Part shown: one piece after another, positions 7,644 through 17,403 of the stretch
How positions within the stretch are numbered: the first letter of the stretch is position 1
Layout: each line of letters opens with the position of its first letter
The notes under the pieces: generated by a model
Seen by the model: the letters and a program-made list of their open reading frames with translations, nothing else
What the model was told of the DNA's origin: nothing
Databases searched by the model: none
Origin: Colwellia sp. MB3u-45
Lineage (GTDB): Bacteria; Pseudomonadota; Gammaproteobacteria; Enterobacterales; Alteromonadaceae
DNA length: 64,000 nucleotides
Assembly: GCF_014077005.1 (NCBI RefSeq)
Contig: NZ_JACGVC010000053.1
Coordinates: 248,001 to 312,000 of the forward strand
Direction: 5' to 3'
Translations under genes and position numbers: made by a program

Positions 7644-8369
7644 ATGGGATATGAAACACCGAAAATTTTGGTAGTTGATGATGATATGCGTTTACGTGCC
7701 TTACTCGAACGGTATTTAGTTGAACAAGGATTTGTCGTTCGCAGTGCGGCAAACTCAGAGCAAATGGATAGATTGCTTGAGCGTGAAAATTTTCATCTGT
7801 TGGTACTCGACTTAATGTTGCCAGGTGAAGATGGCTTATCTGTTTGTCGCCGCTTACGCCAAAACTGCAATGATATCCCTATTGTTATGTTAACAGCCAA
7901 AGGTGATGAAATAGACCGTATTATTGGCTTGGAGCTTGGCGCAGATGACTATATGCCAAAACCTTTTAATCCACGTGAATTATCAGCCCGTATTAAAGCG
8001 GTGTTACGCCGCCGAGTTCAAGAAGCTCCAGGTGCGCCTTCACAAGAAGAAAATGTTATTGCCTTTGGTGACTATAAGCTAAATCTTGCTACTCGCGAAA
8101 TGCTTAAAGGCGATGTTAATATGCCATTAACCAGTGGAGAATTTGCAGTATTAAAGGCACTGATCACCCATCCTAGAGTGCCATTATCACGTGACAAGTT
8201 AATGAACTTAGCACGTGGCAGAGACTATTCTGCTTTAGAGCGTAGCATTGATGTGCAAGTATCCCGCTTGCGTCGTATGTTAGAAGAAGACCCAGCAAAG
8301 CCACGTTATATTCAAACTGTTTGGGGTCTAGGATATGTATTTGTTCCCGAAGGAAGAACTGTGGTATAA
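7644..8369 (+). CDS. ompR: OmpR-family response regulator
   Basis: A 241-residue protein. The receiver domain (1-120) has the acidic pair D12/D13, phospho-acceptor D56 in LVLDLMLPGEDG, the switch Thr in MLTAKGDE and the conserved Lys in PKPFNP. The DNA-binding winged helix (about 135-236) includes LTSGEFAVLKAL, ALERSIDVQVSRLRRML and QTVWGLGYVFVPEG. Sequence and position next to envZ and opposite pckA match the E. coli ompR-envZ-pckA neighbourhood. It would control porins and envelope genes in response to osmolarity or related cues. envZ starts 45 bp downstream in the same operon. Confidence 0.96.
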   Translation: MGYETPKILVVDDDMRLRALLERYLVEQGFVVRSAANSEQMDRLLERENFHLLVLDLMLPGEDGLSVCRRLRQNCNDIPIVMLTAKGDEIDRIIGLELGADDYMPKPFNPRELSARIKAVLRRRVQEAPGAPSQEENVIAFGDYKLNLATREMLKGDVNMPLTSGEFAVLKALITHPRVPLSRDKLMNLARGRDYSALERSIDVQVSRLRRMLEEDPAKPRYIQTVWGLGYVFVPEGRTVV

Positions 8370-8414
8370 ATTTGTTCAAATGCATTGAAAACAACACTAA
8401 CCTAGTAGAAGTCT

Positions 8415-9710
8415 ATGAAAATATTGCCACGCAGTGCCTTTGGTCAAACGGTACTCTTAATTGGTGTGTTGCTGTTAATAAATCAAGTCGTGTCATTTAT
8501 ATCGATGTCGATATATATTATTCAACCCAATGCGCAACAGGTTAATCAGCTGCTGGCAAAGCAGGTGCGTGTTGTATTTATCGATATTGCTGATGAAGCA
8601 ATAAGTCCTGCTATGGGAGAGGCGTTTCAGCGAGAAACCGGTATTGGTGTTTATCGTGAAGCTGCTGCGATGCAATTAGGTCTACAAGAGGCGGTATATT
8701 ACGCCTTTCGTTCTGATGAAATGTCTAGCCTATTAGGCGGTCCAGCCGAAGTAAGAATTTCCCAAGGTGATGAATATCTATTTTGGATTCGTCCCCCCCA
8801 AGCCCCTGAATACTGGGTTAAAATTCCAATTAATGGCTTAAGAGAAGAAAACTTTTCACCGCTTATTTTTGTGCTAATGATTTTAGGTATTTTAAGTGTG
8901 ATGGGGGGGTGGTTATTTGTGCGGCAACTTAATCGTCCGTTAGCTGCATTACAACATGCGGCTCATGATGTGGGTCGCGGCGACTTTCCTGAGCCATTAA
9001 CGGAAATAGGTACCACTGAAATCGTTGCGGTAACTCGGGCTTTTAATCATATGTCTAAGGGTATTAAGCAACTAGAAGATGACCGAAATTTATTGATGGC
9101 AGGTATATCTCATGATTTACGCACACCTTTAACTCGCATTCGTTTAGCCACTGAAATGATTGCTGAAGATGAATTTTTAAAAGCCGGTATTGAAGGCGAT
9201 ATTCAAGACATGAACACCATCATAGATCAGTTCATTGATTACATTCGCCATGATAGTAAAGACAAAGTTGAGTTGGCTGATATTAATCTCTTGATCGACG
9301 AAGTGGTGCAGTCTGAAAGTATGCTAGAGCGAGAAATTATTATTAATGCCCAGCCGCTACCTAAAGTGCCTCTGCGTTATGTTGCTATGAAGCGGGTATT
9401 GGCAAATTTAATTCAAAATGCGCTACGCTATTCCAACGGCAAGATCATAGTAACTAGCGCATTCGATAAAGCTACACAGGAGGTTTGTTTTTGTGTTTCT
9501 GATGAAGGGCCAGGTATTGCTGAAGTGGATATTGAGCGCTTATTTCAGCCCTTTACGCAAGGTGATGAAGCAAGAGGAACCGGTGGCAGTGGCTTAGGTT
9601 TAGCCATTATTAAACGTATTGTCGATACCCATGGTGGCCGAGTGGAATTGTTTAATCGAGTAGAAGGGGGCTTAACAGCGAAAGTTTGCTTACCTATTAG
9701 CCACGGCTAA
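8415..9710 (+). CDS. envZ: EnvZ-type sensor histidine kinase
   Basis: A 431-residue inner-membrane kinase. TM1 is at about 10-35, a periplasmic sensor region follows, TM2 ([20 protein letters not shown]) is at about 149-169, and a HAMP domain covers about 170-225. The H-box [16 protein letters not shown] places the phosphorylated His at residue 233. The ATPase domain has the N box (LIQNALRYS), G1 (DEGPGI) and G2 ([11 protein letters not shown]). It phosphorylates OmpR encoded immediately upstream. A strong bidirectional terminator follows. Confidence 0.96.
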   Translation: MKILPRSAFGQTVLLIGVLLLINQVVSFISMSIYIIQPNAQQVNQLLAKQVRVVFIDIADEAISPAMGEAFQRETGIGVYREAAAMQLGLQEAVYYAFRSDEMSSLLGGPAEVRISQGDEYLFWIRPPQAPEYWVKIPINGLREENFSPLIFVLMILGILSVMGGWLFVRQLNRPLAALQHAAHDVGRGDFPEPLTEIGTTEIVAVTRAFNHMSKGIKQLEDDRNLLMAGISHDLRTPLTRIRLATEMIAEDEFLKAGIEGDIQDMNTIIDQFIDYIRHDSKDKVELADINLLIDEVVQSESMLEREIIINAQPLPKVPLRYVAMKRVLANLIQNALRYSNGKIIVTSAFDKATQEVCFCVSDEGPGIAEVDIERLFQPFTQGDEARGTGGSGLGLAIIKRIVDTHGGRVELFNRVEGGLTAKVCLPISHG

Positions 9711-9764
9711 TCACATCTTGTAATACTTAATGGTATTGATTTTATTAGCAAAATAGCAGGCATT

Positions 9765-9800
9765 AAAAAGCCGTCGTAGTTACGACGGCTTTTTAGTTTT
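9765..9800. terminator. Bidirectional terminator between envZ and pckA
   Basis: A perfect 14-bp stem (9765-9778 / 9781-9794) with a 2-base loop has A-runs on the left and T-runs on the right. It would terminate the convergent envZ and pckA transcripts. Confidence 0.92.
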
Positions 9801-9826
9801 TTTAGCTTAGTGCGGTACTGATTTAA

Positions 9827-11437
9827 CTATAGTTTAGGACCTGCTGCGACTAACGATTTACCGTTGTCAGTATCAGTAAACTTATCAAAATTGTTAACAA
9901 AGCGAGTCGCTAAATTTATGGCTTTATCTTGCCATTGTGCTGGCTCAGCATAAGTATTACGTGGGTCTAAAATACCATCATCAACCCCATCAATGCTGGT
10001 TGGAATATCTAAATTGAATAAGGGTAAAACTTGTGTTTCTGCATTATCAATTGAGCCATCAAGAATCGCATCTATAATAGCGCGCGTATCTTTAATTGAA
10101 ATACGTTTGCCTGTGCCATTCCAACCTGTGTTAACCAAATAAGCTTCAGCACCAACCGCTTGCATACGATTACGTAACACTTCAGCGTATTGTGTTGGGT
10201 GTAGACTTAAAAATGCGGCGCCAAAACAACTTGAGAATGTTGGTGTTGGCTCTGTTATACCACGTTCAGTACCAGCAAGTTTTGCTGTGAAACCCGACAA
10301 AAAGTAATATTCTGTTTGCGCAGGGGTTAATTTAGCCACTGGAGGTAACACACCAAAAGCATCAGCAGTTAAGAAAATAACTTTTTTCGCATGGCCGGCA
10401 CGAGAGACAGGTTTAACGATATTATCAATATGATGAATCGGGTAAGAAACACGGGTGTTTTCAGTTTTTGAATTATCGTCAAAATCAATTGTGCCCTTTT
10501 CGTCAACGGTGACGTTTTCTAGTAAAGCGTCACGACGAATAGCATTATAAATGTCAGGTTCATTCTCTTTGCTTAAGTTGATGGTTTTTGCATAGCAACC
10601 GCCTTCAAAGTTAAAGACACCATTTTCATCCCAGCCATGTTCGTCATCACCAATCAGTTGGCGTTTAGGATCAGTTGATAATGTGGTTTTACCGGTACCA
10701 GAAAGGCCGAAGAAAATCGCCGTGTCGCCATCTTCACCAACGTTAGCACTACAATGCATTGAAGCTATGCCTTTTAGCGGTAAAAAGTAGTTCATCATTG
10801 AGAACATACCTTTTTTCATTTCGCCGCCGTACCAAGTACCACCAATAAGTTGCACTTTTTCAGTTAAGTTAAAGGCAACAAAATTTTCTGAATTTAAGCC
10901 TTGTGCTTGCCAATTTGGATTGGTGGTTTTTGCGCCATTCATGACAATGAAGTCAGGTTCGTAATGTGCTAATTCTGCATCGGTGGGGCGAATGAACATG
11001 TTTTTAACAAAATGTGCTTGCCAAGCCACCTCAGTGATAAAGCGTACTTTTAAGCGGGTGTCATCATCTGCGCCACAAAAGGTATCAACAACAAATAAAC
11101 GTTTGCCGGATAACTGTTCGGTGACTAAACCTTTTAGGCTAGTCCAAGTCTCTTGAGACATTGGCTTGTTGTCATTTTTACCTTGATCTGACCACCAAAC
11201 GGTATCACGGGTTGTATCATCACGAACAATATATTTATCTTTAGGTGAGCGACCCGTAAAAATGCCGGTATCAACTGAAACAGCGCCGAGTTCGGTAACC
11301 ACACCTTTATCAAAACCACTGAGATCGGATCTTGTTTCCTCAGCAAAGAGTAACTCATAAGATGGATTGTAAACTATCTCAGCAACATTACTGATGCCGT
11401 ATGAAGATAAATCGATTGAGTTTTCTAAAGCTGCCAT
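9827..11437 (-). CDS. pckA: Phosphoenolpyruvate carboxykinase (ATP)
   Basis: A 536-residue cytoplasmic enzyme that converts oxaloacetate and ATP to phosphoenolpyruvate, CO2 and ADP, the first committed step of gluconeogenesis. Visible motifs are the substrate loop [11 protein letters not shown], the PEPCK-specific kinase-1a loop [13 protein letters not shown] (P-loop), the metal-binding kinase-2 segment LIGDDEHGW, and the C-terminal adenine-binding region near [19 protein letters not shown]. Length is normal for the ATP-dependent class. It faces the ompR-envZ operon, as in E. coli. The upstream region contains a CRP-like site, consistent with catabolite control. Confidence 0.98.
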   Translation of the reverse strand: MAALENSIDLSSYGISNVAEIVYNPSYELLFAEETRSDLSGFDKGVVTELGAVSVDTGIFTGRSPKDKYIVRDDTTRDTVWWSDQGKNDNKPMSQETWTSLKGLVTEQLSGKRLFVVDTFCGADDDTRLKVRFITEVAWQAHFVKNMFIRPTDAELAHYEPDFIVMNGAKTTNPNWQAQGLNSENFVAFNLTEKVQLIGGTWYGGEMKKGMFSMMNYFLPLKGIASMHCSANVGEDGDTAIFFGLSGTGKTTLSTDPKRQLIGDDEHGWDENGVFNFEGGCYAKTINLSKENEPDIYNAIRRDALLENVTVDEKGTIDFDDNSKTENTRVSYPIHHIDNIVKPVSRAGHAKKVIFLTADAFGVLPPVAKLTPAQTEYYFLSGFTAKLAGTERGITEPTPTFSSCFGAAFLSLHPTQYAEVLRNRMQAVGAEAYLVNTGWNGTGKRISIKDTRAIIDAILDGSIDNAETQVLPLFNLDIPTSIDGVDDGILDPRNTYAEPAQWQDKAINLATRFVNNFDKFTDTDNGKSLVAAGPKL

Positions 11438-11897
11438 TGCGAATTCGCTCCTAAAGGTATGACGATTTTTAAATAATTAGTTTCGGTGTTCCGAGTTTGG
11501 AGGCCAATTTTAGGCGATCAATGAACAAAACGAAAGTTTTTTTTCTTTCGTTGTGAAAGTTTTCATACTAACTTTCATAATTTTTTAAGCAAAGATGTTT
11601 ATGATGAAAAAAAATTAATGATAAGGTCATGAATGAATACCGCAGAATATTCATTTATATTAAATAAAAACAATTACTTATGAATGTAGGTTTATTGACT
11701 GATTGGTCAGGAAGTTATCACTTAAAAGGTGTTATAAAAGTAATATAAAATTTAAAAATGTTCTAAAAAATGGCGAACAAAAACAAAATTTTCATCCACA
11801 TACTTTCCTAACGAAACTTTTAGTGGGGATTATTGATATTTGTGCAAGAAAATATAGTGCGGTAATCGACAGTTCGAAAGTTCAAGACAAGTTATGC
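11438..11897 (-). promoter_or_regulatory. pckA upstream region with hairpins and CRP-like site
   Basis: This 460-bp stretch has no supported gene. On the pckA side it holds an 8-bp hairpin with an all-A/T loop (11529-11552), an adjoining tgaaagt/actttca inverted repeat (about 11554-11575), and a CRP-like sequence tgtga-N6-tcata (11552-11567) that matches 9 of 10 core positions. A further 7-bp inverted repeat, atgaata/tattcat, is at 11633-11654. E. coli pckA is CRP-activated, so CRP control is plausible but unproven here. Confidence 0.45.
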
Positions 11898-14489
11898 TTA
11901 ATCGAATATTCCCTCTTCACTGACGTTATCTGAGCCACCATCGAGGATTTGACTGCTAATGTCTTTGCTAATATATTCAGTAGGTGCTGTGCCTAATTCA
12001 AAATACTCAAAGCGACTCGATTTATCTGTTTTTGTGGTTAATTTTCCTGACACTTTGTCTATTCGCACCGACATTAACGCTTCGGGTTGTTCAAAAGGCT
12101 CAATAGGAAGTTCTGCAAGTGCCACTTTCATAAAGTTAATCCAAGCGGGTTGAGCTGACTTAGCGCCAAACTCTTTACCTGTTGTTTGCGCTTTACCTAA
12201 ATTGCTATTGTAGGTTGTTTGGCCAAGCTTACTACTGGGGTTGTCAAAACCTATCCAGGATGTGGTAACTAATCGGCGACTGTAGCCAGAGAACCAAGCG
12301 TCTTTTGCTTGATTGGTCGTACCTGTTTTGCCCGCAATATCTCTACGCTTTAGTACCCGTGCACGAAAGCCAGTGCCTTGCCAAAAAGGTTTTACATTCC
12401 AGTCAGCACCCCAAATTGCCGAGTTGAGTGCTTCGGTCATTAAAAAGGCATTTTGAGCACTAATAACACGCTTGGCTTTATTGATAGTTTTTGCGGCTAG
12501 TGTATTACCTTCAGCAACAGCCAATGGCTCATTTTCAAGGATGTTGGTGCTGTCAGTCTTGTTGTCAAAAGTATCAATCTCTGCGGCTATAGTCTCTTCG
12601 CAACGATCACAGGCAATAGCTGGGTTGGCTTGAAATAAGACCTTACCGAAGGAGTCTTCAATGCGTTCAATTAAGTAGGGTTGAATTAAAAACCCGCCAT
12701 TGGCAAATGTGGCAAAGCCAGTCGCCACTTCCAATGGTGTCAAAGACGCTGAACCGAGTGCTAAAGACTCGTTACGTGGTAAGTCGTCAGGATCAAAACC
12801 AAAAGAGGCTAAATAGGGAATAATTTTATCTAAGCCAACATCTCGAAGCAAGCGCACAGCAATAACGTTTTTAGATTGCGCCAAGGCTAAACGCAGTCGA
12901 ATTTCGCCGTTATAAACGGGTGGCGAATTTTTAGGGCGCCAGACTACGCCTGAGCTTCTATCCCACTGGTTAATTGGCGCGTCATTGACTATCGATGCCA
13001 AAGTATAGCCGCTGTCTAATGCTGCTGAGTAGATAAAAGGCTTAATGTTAGAGCCCACTTGTCGTTTTGCCTGGGTAACACGGTTGAATTGGCTATGCTC
13101 AAAACTAAAACCACCCACGGCCGCTTTTATCGCGCCATTATCCGTTGCTAGCGAGATAAGTGCTGAACTGACATCGGGTAATTGGCTTAAGCGATAACCA
13201 GAGTCTGTTGCCGAAACCATAATAATATCACCCAGTGTCAATATATCACCGGCTGTGCTTGGTGGCGGTGCTTGCTTATCATCATTGATATAAGCTCGCG
13301 CCCACGATAGGCCATGCCAATCAATTTCGACCTCAGAGCCATCTTGTAGTTTCACTTGTGCAGCACGATCAAATGTTGCCGTAACAACCGCTGGTACCAG
13401 TGAGTGATAGCTCGACATTGAAGCAAGTGCTTGTATAACTTCTTCGTCACTTATTGGCGCACTTGCGATTTTGTTTGAGTCATCTGTGCTAATAGTTTGA
13501 GCTTCGTTATCAAGGGGGCGTAAGGTACTAATAGGGCCGCGATAACCATGGCGTTCATCATAAGCTAAAATATTATTCACTACCGCTTGTTCAGCGGCAT
13601 ATTGCAAAGTTGAGGTTACGGTAGTAAATACTTTATAACCACCCGTGTAGGCAGTTTCTTTACCAAAACGGTCGATCATTTCTTGATGGGCCATCTCGGC
13701 AATATAAGGTGCGCTTAATTCAATTTCCGCACCATGTTTAATGGCGGTAATAGGTGCCTTATTGGCGACCGACATTTCTTCTGCACTAATATAGCCAGCA
13801 CTATGCATACGATGTAATACTACGCTTCGGCGCTGCATTGCTCGATCAGGTCGGCTAATAGGGTTCATGGTTGAGGGCGCTTTTGGTAAACCGGCTAATA
13901 CCGCAATTTGCGCTAAAGTCAGTTCTTTAGTTTCTTTACCATAATAGACCTGTGCAGCGGCACCAAAGCCGAAAGAGCGATGGCCTAAGGAAATCTTATT
14001 CATATAAAGTGTAAGAATTTCATCTTTTGTTAACAGGCTTTCAATATGGAAAGAAATAAAGATTTCGCGAATTTTTCGGACATAGGTTTGTTCACGGCTG
14101 AGAAAAAAGTTTCGTGCTACCTGCATAGTGATGGTACTTGCACCCCCTTTGTTTTGTCCGGTGAGTTGACCTAGGATAGCTCGACCCATACCGATAGGGT
14201 CAACGCCAAAATGAAGATAAAAGCGGTCGTCTTCGGTAGCTAGAATCGCATTGATTAACTGTTGTGGCATTTCTTCTAAGGTAAGGGGAATACGTTTCTT
14301 TTCACCAAATTGAGAAATAAGTTTGCCGTCAGCGCTAAAGATTTGCATTGGCGTTTGCCATTGCAAATCTTTCAGTGATTCAACACTGGGTAAACTTGAA
14401 CGCATCGACAAGTAAATTCCGGCCAATGCCAGCATGCCGATAAAGACCAATACAGCACCTGTTTTGAACAGGTTTTTTATAGAAAACAC
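11898..14489 (-). CDS. mrcA: Penicillin-binding protein 1A (bifunctional class A PBP)
   Basis: This protein polymerises glycan strands and cross-links peptides on the outer face of the inner membrane. The frame is open to an ATG at 14552, but the GTG at 14489 (preceded by GAG at about -10) gives the usual short cytoplasmic tail before the TM segment AVLVFIGMLALAGIYL, so it is preferred (863 residues). The glycosyltransferase-51 domain shows ATEDDRFY with the catalytic Glu, GGASTITMQ, and GFGAAAQVYYGK. The transpeptidase domain has SNIKPF (active Ser), SKN and GKTGTTNQAKDAWF. An OB-like insertion typical of PBP1A lies between them. It is divergent from pilM, as in many gammaproteobacteria. Confidence 0.95.
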   Translation of the reverse strand: MFSIKNLFKTGAVLVFIGMLALAGIYLSMRSSLPSVESLKDLQWQTPMQIFSADGKLISQFGEKKRIPLTLEEMPQQLINAILATEDDRFYLHFGVDPIGMGRAILGQLTGQNKGGASTITMQVARNFFLSREQTYVRKIREIFISFHIESLLTKDEILTLYMNKISLGHRSFGFGAAAQVYYGKETKELTLAQIAVLAGLPKAPSTMNPISRPDRAMQRRSVVLHRMHSAGYISAEEMSVANKAPITAIKHGAEIELSAPYIAEMAHQEMIDRFGKETAYTGGYKVFTTVTSTLQYAAEQAVVNNILAYDERHGYRGPISTLRPLDNEAQTISTDDSNKIASAPISDEEVIQALASMSSYHSLVPAVVTATFDRAAQVKLQDGSEVEIDWHGLSWARAYINDDKQAPPPSTAGDILTLGDIIMVSATDSGYRLSQLPDVSSALISLATDNGAIKAAVGGFSFEHSQFNRVTQAKRQVGSNIKPFIYSAALDSGYTLASIVNDAPINQWDRSSGVVWRPKNSPPVYNGEIRLRLALAQSKNVIAVRLLRDVGLDKIIPYLASFGFDPDDLPRNESLALGSASLTPLEVATGFATFANGGFLIQPYLIERIEDSFGKVLFQANPAIACDRCEETIAAEIDTFDNKTDSTNILENEPLAVAEGNTLAAKTINKAKRVISAQNAFLMTEALNSAIWGADWNVKPFWQGTGFRARVLKRRDIAGKTGTTNQAKDAWFSGYSRRLVTTSWIGFDNPSSKLGQTTYNSNLGKAQTTGKEFGAKSAQPAWINFMKVALAELPIEPFEQPEALMSVRIDKVSGKLTTKTDKSSRFEYFELGTAPTEYISKDISSQILDGGSDNVSEEGIFD

Positions 14490-14619
14490 AAAAAAAGCTC
14501 GATAAATGTTATAAAATAGGGGTAATAGTACTAGTATATCCTGTAAAAGCATGTGATAAATGAGTTTATGCCAATTTTTTATCTAATCTTATAAAAATAA
14601 AATGTTCTAGAAGGATTCT

Positions 14620-15699
14620 ATGTTAAGTAGTTTATGGAAAAAAAAGACCACTTTAATGGTTGGAATTGACATTGGTTCTCACTCTATTAAAGCGGTTTTA
14701 CTGAACCAAAATGACAACGGATATGTTTTAGAAACTGTCGCCATTGAGCCGATGCCAAGAGGGGCAATTGTTGACAGAGAAATTCAAGACATTGATGCTG
14801 TTGGTAAAGTGATAGCAAAAATACGAAAAAAAATTTCCTCGTCTGTACGACAAGCCGCGTCTGCAGTATCTGGACAAACGGTTATCACAAAAATAATTTA
14901 CATGGATGTAGCCTTAACTGAGCAAGAATTGGCTAGCCAGATAGAAATTGAAGCTGATAGTTTAATTCCCTACCCCCTTGATGAAGTCAGCTTAGACTTT
15001 GAATCGCTCGATATTAATGAATCAGACCCGAGTAAAATGAATGTGTTACTTAGCGCCGCGCGAACAGAGTCTGTTGAAGCCAGAGTTGCCGCATTAGAAG
15101 CCGGTGGTTTTGAAACTAAAGTTATTGACGTTGAGTCTTACGCTATCAGTCGCGCCTATGATTTAATTTTAAGGCAATTACCTGACGATGCAGCGGACAA
15201 AATTATTGCTACCGTAGATTTGGGTGCGACAATGACCCTATTTTCGGTCACTGAATCAGGTACTCATATTTACAGTCGTGATCAACTGTTTGGCGGTGAA
15301 CAATATACTCGTTCGATTGTCTCCTATTATAATAAGTCTTTTGAAGAAGCAGAGTTAGCGAAATTAACCGATGATCTACCACCTAACTACACCTTTGAAG
15401 TTTTAGCGCCCTTTCACACCATATTAGTGCAGCAAATTCGTCGTGCCATTCAAATGTTTCTGACCACCAGTGGTAAAGCAAAAGTTGATTACCTAGTTAT
15501 TTCAGGTGGTAGTGCTTTAGTGGAAGGCGTTAAGCAACTATTGTCAGAAGAATTGGGTATTCATACCGTCATAGCTGACCCATTTTCCGGCATGGAAATT
15601 TCGAGCACTATTAATCAAGAAGTGTTAGCGAAAACAGGACCGCGCTATATGGTGGCAGCTGGATTAGCATTAAGGAGTTTTTCCCCGTGGCATATATAA
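14620..15699 (+). CDS. pilM: Type IV pilus assembly actin-like ATPase PilM
   Basis: A 359-residue cytoplasmic FtsA/actin-fold protein. The nucleotide-binding motifs GIDIGSHSIKAVLL (phosphate 1) and TVDLGATMTLF (phosphate 2), plus the C-terminal VISGGSALVEGVKQLL (adenosine motif), are clear. PilM binds the PilN N-terminus and forms the cytoplasmic ring of the alignment complex. The ATG has AAGGAT just upstream. It overlaps pilN by 13 bp and is the first gene of a tightly packed pilMNOPQ operon. Confidence 0.97.
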   Translation: MLSSLWKKKTTLMVGIDIGSHSIKAVLLNQNDNGYVLETVAIEPMPRGAIVDREIQDIDAVGKVIAKIRKKISSSVRQAASAVSGQTVITKIIYMDVALTEQELASQIEIEADSLIPYPLDEVSLDFESLDINESDPSKMNVLLSAARTESVEARVAALEAGGFETKVIDVESYAISRAYDLILRQLPDDAADKIIATVDLGATMTLFSVTESGTHIYSRDQLFGGEQYTRSIVSYYNKSFEEAELAKLTDDLPPNYTFEVLAPFHTILVQQIRRAIQMFLTTSGKAKVDYLVISGGSALVEGVKQLLSEELGIHTVIADPFSGMEISSTINQEVLAKTGPRYMVAAGLALRSFSPWHI

Positions 15700-16265
15700 A
15701 CCTACTACCATGGCGTGAAGAAGCTGAAAAAGCTCGGCAACGAGAATATTTTACCATGTTAACCCTAGTGGCCGTCGTGGCATTGCTGATCGTATTTTCA
15801 GTGAATCAGTTTTATCAAATGCATATTGATGGGCAAAATGCTCGTAATCAATTTTTACAAAATGAAATTCAACTACTGGATTTACGCATTGCAAAAATAA
15901 AGTCGCTTAATGAAAAGAAAAAAGAACTTAAAAAACGCACCCGTGTTGTTGAGCAACTGCAACGTAGTCGCAATGTGGTGACTCAAGTGTTAGACGAAAT
16001 AGCAAAAGTAGTCCCCAATGGTATTTATCTTACACAGCTAGAAAAACAGGATAATAGTTTAAATATTATCGGTAAAAGTGAGTCTAATAATCATCTAGCC
16101 AACATGATCAGGGAAATTGAGCGTTCTGATTTATTTGAAGACGCGATACTTGAATCTATCACTTCCAACGATGCAAAAAGTAAATTATTAAGTGATTTTA
16201 AAATGCGCGTTCGAATTAAAGGTTTGATTAATTCGACCGAATCGACCGAGCAAGGAGCACCATAA
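15687..16265 (+). CDS. pilN: Type IV pilus alignment protein PilN
   Basis: A 192-residue bitopic inner-membrane protein. It begins with the conserved PilM-binding peptide INLLPWREE (residues 4-12), followed by a single TM segment (about 24-42), a coiled coil (about 50-100) and a ferredoxin-like periplasmic domain. It heterodimerises with PilO. Its stop codon overlaps the pilO start in the sequence TAATG. Confidence 0.97.
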   Translation: MAYINLLPWREEAEKARQREYFTMLTLVAVVALLIVFSVNQFYQMHIDGQNARNQFLQNEIQLLDLRIAKIKSLNEKKKELKKRTRVVEQLQRSRNVVTQVLDEIAKVVPNGIYLTQLEKQDNSLNIIGKSESNNHLANMIREIERSDLFEDAILESITSNDAKSKLLSDFKMRVRIKGLINSTESTEQGAP

Positions 16266-16870
16266 TGAATTTTGACTCATCGGAATTTATGGAGCAATTT
16301 GAAGGCTTAGAGCTTGATAACATTGGACAGTGGCCAAAAGCTGCCAAAATAGTTTTATCAATATTTTTAATGTTTTTAGTCTTAAGTTTGGGTTATGTCT
16401 TAATGATCAGCGATCAAATTAAGCAACTTGAACGTGTGACAGCACAAGAGCTTACCCTTAAGCAAGAATACCAAGCTAAATATCATGTAGCGGCTAATTT
16501 AGAAGTATTTGAACAACAAATGATTGAAGCGGAAGCTATGTTTGCCAAACAACTAAAAAGCTTACCAGAAAGCCATGAAACCCCAGGCCTGCTAGATGAC
16601 ATTACCTTTGTCGGTACGACTACTGGACTTGATTTTGTTAAATTAAATTGGCAACCGGAAATAGAACAAGAAATTTATGTCGAATTACCCATAGATATTG
16701 AAGTGTTGGGCTCTTATCATGAGTTTGGTGAATTTGTCAGCCGAATTGCTGGCTTACCGCGCATAGTTACCCTGCATAATTTTGACATTAATTTGCAAAA
16801 ACAAGCTTCAGGAGATTTAACCTTAAAGCTGCAAGCTAAAACCTACCGTTATCGGGAGGCAGACGAATAA
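16265..16870 (+). CDS. pilO: Type IV pilus alignment protein PilO
   Basis: A 201-residue inner-membrane protein with one TM segment (about 22-42, IVLSIFLMFLVLSLGYVLMI), a periplasmic coiled coil (about 45-100) and a ferredoxin-like fold (about 110-200, with SYHEFGEFVSRIAGLPRIVTLHNFDI). It pairs with PilN and contacts PilP, linking the inner-membrane platform to the secretin. It is translationally coupled to both neighbours by TAATG overlaps. Confidence 0.97.
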   Translation: MNFDSSEFMEQFEGLELDNIGQWPKAAKIVLSIFLMFLVLSLGYVLMISDQIKQLERVTAQELTLKQEYQAKYHVAANLEVFEQQMIEAEAMFAKQLKSLPESHETPGLLDDITFVGTTTGLDFVKLNWQPEIEQEIYVELPIDIEVLGSYHEFGEFVSRIAGLPRIVTLHNFDINLQKQASGDLTLKLQAKTYRYREADE

Positions 16871-17403
16871 TGAAAAAATTCATTATATTAAGTGCTGTTT
16901 TATTAACCGGCTGTTATAGCAATACGGACGATTTGCAACAACACATTGCCGATGTGCAAGCGAGCACAACTAGTGCAATAGAGCCGATGCCTAAAGTGAA
17001 AAATTTTGGTCACTTTGATTATTCTGCCAATGTACTTCGTAGTCCTTTTGACGAGCCAAAACCTGAAGCTATTCAAGAAAAAATTCAACAAATGTCAGGC
17101 TGTTTAAGTCCTGATCCACGTCGAAGAAAACAACCTTTGGAGAAGTTTTCATTAAGTGATTTAGTGATGCGTGGCACCTTAGGTGAATTAGGTGTTACTT
17201 GGGCACTACTCGAGGCGTCTGACAATACCCTACATCGGGTTGCTGTTGGTGGTTATGTCGGCTTATATCATGGGCGAATTACCGCCGTAAGCCAAGATCA
17301 TGTAAAAGTATTAGAGTTAATCCCAGATGGCGCAGGTTGCTGGGTGGAACGTGAGACTGTCGTTACCATGACACAGGCAAGTGCAGAGGGGCAAAGGAAG
17401 TAA
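16870..17403 (+). CDS. pilP: Type IV pilus lipoprotein PilP
   Basis: A 177-residue lipoprotein. The signal peptide ends in the lipobox LTGC, so the mature protein starts at Cys15. A flexible linker with RSPFDEPKP leads to a C-terminal beta-sandwich (about 95-170) containing LVMRGTLG and VGGYVGLYHGRITAV, the HR-domain-like part that docks on the PilQ N-domains. It joins the PilNO complex to the secretin. TAATG overlaps connect it to pilO and pilQ. Confidence 0.96.
   Translation: MKKFIILSAVLLTGCYSNTDDLQQHIADVQASTTSAIEPMPKVKNFGHFDYSANVLRSPFDEPKPEAIQEKIQQMSGCLSPDPRRRKQPLEKFSLSDLVMRGTLGELGVTWALLEASDNTLHRVAVGGYVGLYHGRITAVSQDHVKVLELIPDGAGCWVERETVVTMTQASAEGQRK

Noticed and set aside
8173..8545. Small ORFs on both strands around the ompR-envZ junction
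   Set aside because: They overlap two confidently identified genes and have no protein-like composition.
11703..11933. 76-codon ORF on + in the pckA-mrcA gap
   Set aside because: It overlaps the end of mrcA, has no good ribosome-binding site, and its sequence is lysine/phenylalanine-rich as expected from AT-rich non-coding DNA.
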